Source: Lampris incognitus (taxonomy: Eukaryota > Chordata > Actinopteri > Lampriformes > Lampridae). Taken from it: a stretch of DNA of 64,000 bases. The stretch is from positions 20,890,019-20,954,018 of the forward strand of contig NC_079216.1 of assembly GCF_029633865.1 (NCBI RefSeq), in the 5' to 3' direction. Positions 55,320 to 64,000 of this stretch are shown here, in pieces. Both the position numbers and the translations under genes were made by a program. Position 1 is the first letter of the stretch, and every line of letters begins with the position of its first letter. Below the pieces are notes generated by a model. That model saw nothing but the letters and a program-made list of their open reading frames with translations, searched no databases and had not been told where the DNA came from.

Positions 55320-55500
55320 CTTACATGCTTTCCTCCAATGTCCTGTTTGTTGTTCTATTTATTTCTTCTGTTTTTTTCTTTTGGTTTTCTTTTCTTGTTA
55401 TTGTGAGTGATGTAAGCAAGTGCCAGAAGCTGCTGTGAACCGGAGTCCAATTCCTCGTGTGCACAGGCACACTTGGCCAATAAAGTTGATTCTGATTCTG
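55320..55500 (+). mobile_element. Rex1/CR1-like LINE 3' tail
   Basis: Ends CACTTGGCCAATAAAGTTG followed by ATTCTGATTCTG, the short tandem tail found at 3' ends of fish Rex1-type LINEs. No RT part is attached. Confidence 0.6.
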
Positions 55501-56170
<670 letters not shown>

Positions 56171-56700
56171 TGCATCGTTCCATCTGTGCAGTCCAGATTG
56201 ACCATAATCTTAATCCCTCTGCAGACAGGGAAAGAGTGACCTGGTATCTTTCGCTCTCTCTGTTTTTATCTCTCTCTGTCTCTCTCTTGCCTACTCTTGG
56301 TGTCTATCCTTCTGTTTGTCTATTTCTCTCTTCTGGCCTCTCTCATTCTCCCAGGGGACCAACCATTCTCTGAGATGTGAAGAATCAAAATTTAGACGAC
56401 AATAGTGGTTGCACCCAGAGAGGCACTCTTCACGTGACCAGCAGTCATATTCAACTTTTTTATCTTGTCTAAATTAGCTTACACACAAGTACACAAGTAC
56501 TACATCCTAAAATTTGCTCATAATGATAGGAGTTGGTGCTGGGAACCATTACATTAGCCTGGAAGTAGGATACATTATTATTTGAAAATAATTGCTCTTA
56601 CAATTTCTTTTTACCCATAAGCACCTGCACTGAGCACATGCCTGGGCATTCCTCTGCTGGCCAAAACAGCTTGCTTTGTGGGTAATATACAGGTAGACCT
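56171..56700. other. Non-coding, nothing recognised
   Basis: A TC-rich stretch at 56250-56290; nothing else. Confidence 0.3.
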
Positions 56701-56707
56701 AAAATAT

Positions 56708-57075
56708 GGGGCGGCACAGCGGCGCAGTGGTAAGCGTGGTCGCCTCACAGCAAGAAGGTGCTGGGTTTGAGCCCCAGGGTAGTCCAACCTTGGGGGTCGT
56801 CCCGGTTTGTCCTCTGTGTGGAGTTTGCATGTTCTCCCCGTGTCTGTGTGGGTTTCCTCCGGGTGCTCCGGTTTCCTCCCACAGTCCAAAGACATGTAGG
56901 TCAGGTGACTCACCCGTACTAAATTGTCCCTAGGTGTGAGTGTGTGTGTGTGTTGGCTCTGTGTGATAGTCTGGCGGTCTGTCCAGGATGTCTGCCCACC
57001 TGCCACCCAATGACTGCTGGGATAGGCTCCAGCATCCACGCGACGCTGACAGTAGGATAAGTGGTTCAGATAATG
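56708..57075 (+). repeat. Fish interspersed repeat (GGGGCGGCACAGCGG head), full length
   Basis: Same head, middle and tail order as 2513-2935 (GGTTTGAGCCCCAGGG, CATGTTCTCCCCGTG, CAATGACTGCTGGGATAGG) and only a short GT run. It is a good reference copy of the family. Confidence 0.88.
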
Positions 57076-58086
57076 GATGTAAGTTATGGTGCACATGACC
57101 CCACTTCCAACATTGTGATGGAGCCATTTCAGTCTCACTCCAGAAATGTGGCTGTTTATCGCTGTTAAAAAAAAAAAAAAAAACGGACAACAACACACAC
57201 CTGTATAGTGGAGATGCTGGCTGACAGGCTCAGTAGCCAAAGGTTAAGAAAAAGAAGCCACACACGCATATTTTATCCTGAAGAATATCCCGAAGAAGGC
57301 AATCAAGTTGCTGTAATTCTGATCAATTAATATTTTCATCAGTTATGAGTTTGCAGTTTCCTTTTCATAATCTATCTTAACCACCACGCGCCATGGTGAC
57401 GTTTGTCTGTTTGTTCTGGGTCAGATGCCAGGTAGATCCCTAACCAGTTCTCTCAAAGAACTGTGATTAAGGTGTAAACCAGACAGAGTAAAGTGGAGGA
57501 TTGATGAAAAATCGATCACTGTTAATTACATCAGTTGATACTATCCTTAATTTGATGAAGATGGTTTGATTAAGGTTTTAACATGGCAGTCGCAATAGTC
57601 AAAGTCTCGTCTTTATCTGATTGAAAGCAACATTTTGAACGTCCAAGTAAACACACTGATTGTTGTTATTTCCAACATACAGCATGCTCATTGTTGTCAT
57701 CATCTAAGTTGCCCCCTATAGGTCACTGATGAGTCTGGTTTTCAGCTGCAGGGCTCAACCAACTCCCAGTGGAAGCTTCCAGACTAGTGTCTAGTAGTGA
57801 ACTGAGTTGAGCTGGTGAGATTTAAGCTGGCTTTACCAGGCGATACTGTCAGTAGTAGCTTCCAGTTTTAATAATAGTTCACTGCAATGACCCCTCTCCA
57901 CCATGTACCCCCCCCTTCTCTCTTTTATTTTCTATTTTCTTGCTCTGTATGTTATTGCCACAGAGTCACGGGGCTTGGCCCTGTGACCAAGCAGTAAACT
58001 GCCCATGTCCACATTGGTAGACACTTACCTGATGCCCCCAGTCAATAAATAACATAATCACAGGCACAAATACACAGAATTTGTCA

Positions 58087-58087
<1 letters not shown>
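57076..58087. other. Non-coding, nothing recognised
   Basis: A poly-A run at 57166-57182. No gene or repeat terminus identified. Confidence 0.3.

Positions 58088-58183
<96 letters not shown>
58088..58183. repeat. (TC)n microsatellite
   Basis: About 47 TC units without interruption. Confidence 0.97.
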
Positions 58184-58185
<2 letters not shown>

Positions 58186-58605
58186 GCACACGTGCTCACA
58201 CATGCACACAAAGGGGGGTAATATGTGTCAGCCAATGAATGCTGAGGGCCTTCACTGCATACCTGCTGTGTGTAAAGAGTGTGTATACGTGTACTTTGGC
58301 GAGTTGTAGGAAATGCCACATCAACACTACACCTGACAGTTTGATAGTAACTAGGTGTGCATAGGGGTACGCGCTATAAGTGGAGTGCATGTTACAAATG
58401 CCTACACGCCTATATGGCTAATCTAGGCGTGCATATGGGCAGGATTTCTGTGCATGTCACCATAACATGATCTGGCACATCAGTTCAGCAGGTCAGCCAG
58501 GTACCTTTTAATTAAGATGTCGCTGGTTCAAACCACGATTATGCTGACATTTTATTGTTATTTTACAGTGCACCTACTGTAATTTATTTTAACAGTATGT
58601 TAACA
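58184..58605. other. Non-coding, nothing recognised
   Basis: No feature recognised. Confidence 0.3.
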
Positions 58606-58986
58606 TACACTACCGTTCAAAAGTTTGGGATCACCCAAACAATTTTGTGTTTTCCATGAAAAGTCACACTTATTCACCACCATATGTTGTGAAATGAATA
58701 GAAAATAGAGTCAAGACATTGACAAGGTTAGAAATAATGATTTGTATTTGAAATAAGATTTTTTTTACATCAAACTTTGCTTTCGTCAAAGAATCCTCCA
58801 TTTGCAGCAATTACAGCATTGCAGACCTTTGGCATTCTAGCTGTTAATTTGTTGAGGTAATCTGGAGAAATTGCACCCCACGCTTCCAGAAGCAGCTCCC
58901 ACAAGTTGGATTGGTTGGATGGGCACTTCTTTGAGCAGATTGAGTTTCTGGAGCATCACATTTGTGGGGTCAATTAAACGCTCAAA

Positions 58987-59181
58987 ATGGCCAGAAAAAG
59001 AGAACTTTCATCTGAAACTCGACAGTCTATTCTTGTTCTTAGAAATGAAGGCTATTCCATGCGAGAAATTGCTAAGAAATTGAAGATTTCCTACACCGGT
59101 GTGTACTACTCCCTTCAGAGGACAGCACAAACAGGCTCTAACAGGTACTATTTAATGAAGATGCCAGTTGGGGACCTGTGA
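58987..59181 (+). pseudogene. Tc1 transposase N-terminus, left arm
   Basis: Starts MARKRELSSETRQSILV and contains the first helix-turn-helix (EGYSMREIAKKLKISYTG). After the arm ends at 59142 it runs into spacer sequence, so only about 52 family residues remain and there is no catalytic domain. Confidence 0.85.
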
Positions 59182-59425
59182 GGCGTCTGTTTCTCAAACT
59201 AGAGACTCTAATGTACTTATCTTCTTGCTCAGTTGTGCAACGCGGCCTCCCACTTCTTTTTCTACTCTGGTTAGAGCCTGTTTGTGCTGTCCTCTGAAGG
59301 GAGTAGTACACACCGGTGTAGGAAATCTTCAATTTCTTAGCAATTTCTCGCATGGAATAGCCTTCATTTCTAAGAACAAGAATAGACTGTCGAGTTTCAG
59401 ATGAAAGTTCTCTTTTTCTGGCCAT
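59138..59425 (-). pseudogene. Tc1 transposase N-terminus, right arm
   Basis: The same start as the left arm, but it continues through the GRPR hinge (SRKRSGRPRCTTEQEDKYI) and LRNRRLTGPQLASSLNST before hitting the junction. It keeps about 93 family residues: two DNA-binding subdomains and no DDE core. If expressed it could at most bind ends. Confidence 0.85.
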
Positions 59426-59806
59426 TTTGAGCGTTTAATTGACCCCACAAATGTGATGCTCCAGAAACTCAATCTGCTCAAAGAAGTGCCCATCCAACCA
59501 ATCCAACTTGTGGGAGCTGCTTCTGGAAGCGTGGGGTGCAATTTCTCCAGATTACCTCAACAAATTAACAGCTAGAATGCCAAAGGTCTGCAATGCTGTA
59601 ATTGCTGCAAATGGAGGATTCTTTGACGAAAGCAAAGTTTGATGTAAAAAAAATCTTATTTCAAATACAAATCATTATTTCTAACCTTGTCAATGTCTTG
59701 ACTCTATTTTCTATTCATTTCACAACATATGGTGGTGAATAAGTGTGACTTTTCATGGAAAACACAAAATTGTTTGGGTGATCCCAAACTTTTGAACGGT
59801 AGTGTA

Positions 59807-60361
59807 TATTGGACTGACAGTAGGATAACTATGGGTTTTATGGGAATTTTACAGTATATCCCAGCATATTACTGTTTATTTACAAAGGGTAATAAAATCT
59901 GCTACTTTTGGATTTTATTCCCATAAACCCCCACAAATTAAAAAAAGTAGAAAACACAAGTGAGTACAGATTCAATAAAATATTGCTGTAGTTTATTACA
60001 AGTCCTCAATCATTTGTACAGCTAACATTGTAAGACTAATAATATTTGTATAAAAAGTGACAAGATACATCAGTACCATATATGGAAGAAACCGTCTCCA
60101 TTAGAATCATCACTGACAGGCTTTACTGAAGTCCTGAGCATCACCTCAGACGCTGAACTAAAATAGCATCCTGACCAGTGTACCAGAGCTGCATCCCAGC
60201 CAAGCCTGGAGACAAGCCTGCTGTACATGTAAATGTGCACTGCATGACAGGGAAAGTAAAGAGGGAGGAAGACAAGAGACAGAGGAAGAGAGTGAACAGT
60301 GAGAGCGGACTTGACTGCAGTGTTTGGCTGGTATCCCCAATCACCCATGACGAGTGCCTGT
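59807..60361. other. Non-coding, nothing recognised
   Basis: No gene or repeat end identified. Confidence 0.3.
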
Positions 60362-60405
60362 AAAACAAACAAACAAACAAACAAACAAACAAACAAACAA
60401 ACAAA
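60362..60405. repeat. (AAAC)n microsatellite
   Basis: About 11 AAAC units. Confidence 0.95.
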
Positions 60406-60610
60406 TAAAAAATTGAGCAACACCATGTCACTGTTACAATATAAAAAATATGAAACACTAATGGAGGGAGAGAGAGGTAAACATGAGTAGGAGGGAGAGA
60501 AAGGAGCCAGGGCAATAAACTGTGTTGAAGGGAGGGACAGAAAATGGTGACAGACAGGACAAAAACTAGAAAGAGGAGAGAACATGGAGACAGAACAGGA
60601 GAGAGGGAGG
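60406..60610. other. Purine-rich spacer
   Basis: GGAGGGAGAGA-type purine-rich DNA; no feature. Confidence 0.35.
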
Positions 60611-61165
60611 TTAGCTGGTTGGTGTGTTTAGGGAGGAGAGGCTACCTCATCAGTGGGTAAGGCAGCAGGTCTGGTTGGTGTTTAGGGAGGAGGTTACCTC
60701 ATCAGTGGGTAAGGCAGCAGGTCTGGTTGGTGTAGTTTAGGGAGGAGGTTACCTCATCAGTGGGTAAGGCAGCAGGTCTAGTTGGTGTAGTTGAGGGAGG
60801 AGGTTACCTCATCAGTGGGTAAGGCAGCAGGTCTGGATGGTGTTTAGGGAGGGAGGTTACCTCATCAATGGGTAAAGCAGCAGGTCTGGTTGGTGTAGTT
60901 TAGGGAGGAGCTTACCTCATCAGTGGGTAAGGCAGCAGGTCTGGTTGGTGTAGTTTAGGGAGGGAGGTTACCTCATCAGTGGCTAAGGCAGCAGGTCTGG
61001 TTGGTGGAGTTTAGGAGGAGGTTACCTCATCAGTGTGTAAGGCAGCAGGTCTGCTTGGTGTTTAGGGAGGGAGGTTACCTCATCAGTGGGTAAGGCAACA
61101 GATCTGGTTGGAGTAGTTTAGGGAGGGAGGTTAAGTCATCAGTGGGTAAGGCAGCAGGTCGGCAG
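60611..61165. repeat. Minisatellite, ~50-60-base unit, about 10 copies
   Basis: Unit TTAGGGAGGAGGTTACCTC, then ATCAGTGGGTAAGGCAGCAG and GTCTGGTTGGTG. Unit length varies by the presence or absence of TGTAG and by G-run length. Confidence 0.92.
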
Positions 61166-61552
61166 CATGAGGGCATGTTGGAGAGTTAAGGAGGGCTAGT
61201 GGGAAGAACGGAGTCAAGCAGAAATTAGAGAAACTAGATCTTCAGAAGACAATTTGTGTGCTTGTTTCAGCTTGAAAAAGTGGATAGTTGAAGTATTTTA
61301 AGCAGTACTTTATGTAGTTGAAGAAGTAGCTGAATTATCTGAAGCAGTACTTATCTTTTAAGAAGTTTAAAGAGTAGGCCAAATGATGCTCTCATTAACT
61401 AGAGTGGACTCAGACCGTTCCTCTGATCAATGTTGAAAATCGTATGAAATTATCTGAAAAGTATTATCTGAAATAATATAATTCAAGGAACTAAATCACA
61501 AGCCTTCACAATTATTCTATTTTTAAATTCTCATTTATTTATTTATTTATTT
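61166..61552. other. Non-coding, nothing recognised
   Basis: AT-rich with AAGTA/GAAGTA words; a (TTTA)n run ends at 61552. Confidence 0.35.
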
Positions 61553-61890
61553 GGGCAGCATGGTGGTGCAGGGTCCTGGGTTCAAACCCTGAGGTAGTCC
61601 AACCTTGGGGGTTGTCCCAGGTCATCCTCTGTGTGGAGTTTGCATGTTCTCCCCGTGTTTGCGTGGGTTTCCTCCGGGTGCACCAGTTTCCCCCACCATC
61701 AGAAAGACATGCATGTTAGGGTTAATACTCCTGTCTGTGCCCCTGACCGAGGCATGGCAAGAAGAACTGGAGTTGGTCCGCGGGTGCTGCACAGCAGCTG
61801 CCCACTGCTCCTAGCTACACAGCTAGGATGGGTGAACAGAGAGAATTTCCCTACAGAGAAAGAATTTCCCTACAGGGATCATTAAAGTAT
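61553..61890 (+). repeat. Fish interspersed repeat, alternative-tail type
   Basis: GGGCAGCATGGTGGTGCAG head lacking the segment before GGGTCCTGGG, then the same tail as 52228-52590 (CATCAGAAAGACATGC, GGTCCGCGGGTGCTGC) ending ATCATTAAAGTATAT. Confidence 0.85.
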
Positions 61891-62327
61891 ATAAGAATCT
61901 AAATATTTTGTAACTGACAAGATACTCCCCATTACATGCACAAATAAAGAACTTTTCTGGGTCTGCACACTTGACTTCCTTTAACTAAGAGGTCTGAATT
62001 TGGATGACTGCTCTCTGTGTTTCTGGTTCAACCGTTTAATCCACTTCCAGTCCAATAGATTAATGATAGGATGACCTGATGATTTCTATGATGACACTGA
62101 AGTTCCACTCAAGTGGATTCTTGTTTTGTGATTTTGTCTGCCTCATTGTAAATATTTTTTGTATGTGTGTGTTTTTCTATTTGGCACTTTGAGGTGTTGT
62201 GAAAGTTAACTTGATATGGGCTCCTCCAGTCAATCAATAGGCATCTAAATTATCTTACCCATCACCACCACCACATCCAACATCACTGAGCTTGGTATAT
62301 TACCTGTGTCATTTACACCAGTAATGG
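61891..62327. other. Non-coding, nothing recognised
   Basis: No feature identified. Confidence 0.3.
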
Positions 62328-62331
62328 CTAC

Positions 62332-62502
62332 CTGTGAATGAATTCCAGGGTTTTGGAGGCCTCGTCTTGATACTGGAGGTGGAAAATGTTGAACACTGCA
62401 AACGGTGCAGCGAGTCCTGACACAAAGGTTGGCTGAATGTCCTCACAGACCACGTTCCCCTGATGCCGATCATCCACTGGCTGTTTGCCACGGGCTCCTG
62501 TC
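62332..62502 (-). pseudogene. Unidentified exon-like ORF, 57 codons
   Basis: On the minus strand a candidate acceptor TATTTCATAG|GACAGG and donor CACAG|GTAGCC enclose 171 bases open in one frame: GARGKQPVDDRHQGNVVCED, IQPTFVSGLAAPFAVFN, EASKTLEFIHR. The last part looks like a folded protein rather than random sequence, but I cannot name the family. Upstream coding-like sequence on the same strand (62765-62992, 63060-63570) is broken by stops, so a decayed multi-exon gene or retroelement is likely. Confidence 0.35.
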
Positions 62503-62530
62503 CTATGAAATATAGAGTTTGAAATTAGGT

Positions 62531-62694
62531 GGAGTCTCCAGTTCCAGAAGTATTTTCTACCTTGTCCAGTGCCATCTGACACCATTTTGATTGATGGCTG
62601 CAATATTTCTCAGAAACAGGAAAAAAAGGTGGTAGCCTGGATTGTCAGATGGGACTGTAGAAGAGCAGAAAATACTTCTGGAACTGGAGACTCC
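62531..62694. repeat. Short inverted duplication
   Basis: GGAGTCTCCAGTTCCAGAAG (62531 onward) is matched in reverse complement at about 62665-62692, and the matching extends with gaps to TGTCAGATGG at 62643. The copies are about 100 bases apart and flank part of the exon-like remnant. Confidence 0.75.
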
Positions 62695-63857
62695 CTACAC
62701 TTTTCAACTCTAATGCAGTAATTTCAGTTTCAGTTGAGCAAATGTGTCTTAATTAAAAATACAACTAATGTACTGTTTTTCCAGGATGATATGCCATTAC
62801 ACTGATGAATATGGAATCTGCACAAGCACTTTCTACAGTGACCTCATTCTCATTACAAAATAAAGTTCTTTTAAAATGTACACCAAAATACATACTGAGC
62901 AAAATGAGCTGAGGGCTGGCTGGTAGAGTGAACCTTCTCTCACTGTCAGCGTATGTGGCAGACACCCGAAAAGTTAAGAGAAAGTAGGACAAAATGATAA
63001 TGTTATAGAATCATTTAACAATCACTGATCAATACTTAAATCAGCAAGAATCATCAGTCCATCTGAGCTCTCACCAAAATGAGCCATAAGAAGCTGAACT
63101 ACATGGAGAGTCAAACCCCCATCCAAACTCTGGGGAACAATGGCTTGCACATCACGGTGGTTCAGTTTGGTCCTAAAGTACTCAATAAATGTTCATCCAC
63201 ATTCCTCACTAGAGAACTCCAAAAGTTGCTTTACTTTGATATCCGTCAGCAACTCAAATGAGCGTAGAGGCTCCTCGGAGTAAAAAGGTATGGCCATTTC
63301 ATACTTAGATCCTCAATGGAGGATGCTGGCATTTGATTTATGTTGCTACGCTGAAGACTGTATGTGGTCTCCATGAGATTACATCAATGGAGTAAGCAAT
63401 AAAATGTGTATGACCTGGTTTTAATGTTGCTCCCGGGAATAAGACACTGACACACCTCACTTCTCCTTTTGCTGAGAAAGACATTCCAGGTCCCCACTCC
63501 CTTCTGAAAATCTTTTCATTCCTTACCATTTGCGGTTGTACAGTCGGCTCTATAATAGCAGAAGTAAACACAAGTTAGCTACATCTTCACACTGTAATTG
63601 ATGATTAACTGTAATAATGTTAACTTTACTGGCTGTTTTTTTCTAGCTTCAATTGAGTCTAAGCATACCCAACCTTATTTACTGAACTGAAAAGGCTGAG
63701 AGGCTGGAAAACTGGTGTGCTAGCCTATATCTGTAAGATTTTTCTTAAGTGAAAATGAGTATATGACCTCAAACAAACTTTACAAAGGTAAAACAGCCTA
63801 ATGTTTTTGTTAGCTAGCTAACATTACAAACGTTAACTGAACTCGAGCTAGCTACAA
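62695..63857 (-). other. Decayed coding-like or non-coding sequence
   Basis: Minus-strand fragments (for example RREWGPGMSFSAKGEVRCVS at 63338-63571) may belong with the exon-like ORF at 62332, but no family was recognised. Confidence 0.25.
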
Positions 63858-64000
63858 AGATTCTTCTTCTTCTTCTTCTTCTTCTTCTTCTTCTGGCTGC
63901 GCCTGTTAGGAGTCGCCACACCGAAACATCTGTTTCCATCTCTTCCTGTCCTTTGCATCTTCCTGTGTCACAAACACCACCTGCATGTCTTCCCTCACCA
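63858..64000 (-). mobile_element. RTE-type LINE 3' terminus, cut by the window edge
   Basis: The minus strand encodes the end of the ORF (REDMQVVFVTQEDAKDRKRW, QMFRCGDS, stop) followed by a short leader and a (GAA)n tail (63860-63894), the usual end of this RTE family. The 5' half of the same family lies at 18275-20100. The rest lies beyond 64000. Confidence 0.8.

Larger units (their letters stand above)
58608..59804. mobile_element. Tc1-derived fold-back (palindromic) element
   Basis: The two arms 58608-59142 and 59270-59804 are both 535 bases and match as inverted repeats with no difference found by eye, around a 127-base spacer (59143-59269). TA flanks both ends (58606-58607, 59805-59806), and both ends start CACTACCGTTCAAAAGTTTGG. 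Each arm holds, from the outside: terminal repeat, a segment that reads antisense to a Tc1 transposase C-terminus, then the sense start of the transposase. The spacer continues the right-arm gene. The structure fits a Tc1 element that lost one end and gained an inverted copy of the other. Confidence 0.92.

Noticed and set aside
60070..60585. 171-codon minus-strand hydrophobic ORF
   Set aside because: Includes the translated (AAAC)n complement and purine-rich DNA complement; no domain or splice support.

Overview
The window looks like teleost fish genomic DNA. The evidence is the transposon mix (Tc1-like elements, an L2-type and a fish L1-type LINE, an RTE LINE, Penelope with GIY-YIG, piggyBac, PIF/Harbinger, a CsRn1-like Ty3/Gypsy), many long GT/TC/TA microsatellites, GT-AG introns, and one host exon matching vertebrate GALNT18. 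No bacterial-type operon, CRISPR array, canonical tRNA or rRNA was seen.

Host gene content is small. The one confident host gene feature is coding exon 1 of a galnt18 orthologue (8862-9102, +) in a GC/CpG-rich promoter-like block (about 8270-9150), ending at a GTAAGC donor. No later galnt18 exon was recognised, so the remaining ~55 kb is most simply its first intron (inference). Exon-like ORFs at 36885-37034 (+) and 62332-62502 (-) were not identified.

Layout. 1-2040: Tc1 element (- strand transposase) split by a SINE. 2.5-7.1 kb: fish interspersed repeat, an inverted-repeat element, an LTR with a (TTGGG)n array. 7.2-11.5 kb: first copies of a very short LTR element (TRIM-like), galnt18 exon 1, and a Harbinger-derived MITE. 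11.5-14 kb: microsatellites and minisatellites. 14.9-20.1 kb: hAT BED exon, more TRIM copies, L2 3' end, 5' half of an RTE LINE. 24-31.2 kb: SINE, a complete Gypsy with indistinguishable LTRs, another TRIM. 32.5-39.6 kb: Tc1 pseudogene, Penelope 3' fragments, solo TRIM LTR, THAP remnant. 39.67-42.73 kb: piggyBac with an intron-containing dead transposase. 45-45.8 kb: 23-bp satellite with higher-order structure. 46.9-51.4 kb: Penelope element interrupted by a 3.0-kb LTR element that carries an RNF20/RNF40 (Bre1)-derived coiled-coil segment. 51.4-55.5 kb: Tc1 fragment, L1-type LINE, Harbinger 5' end, Rex1-like tail. 58.6-59.8 kb: a 1.2-kb near-perfect palindrome made of two Tc1 ends. 60-64 kb: minisatellite, repeats, and the 3' terminus of an RTE LINE at the window edge.

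The most noteworthy systems are (i) a TRIM-like family with ~140-158-bp LTRs containing a tRNA-like D-arm/T-arm unit and a tRNA-Leu-type primer site; (ii) the LTR element with a transduced Bre1-family host fragment; (iii) the Tc1 fold-back palindrome.
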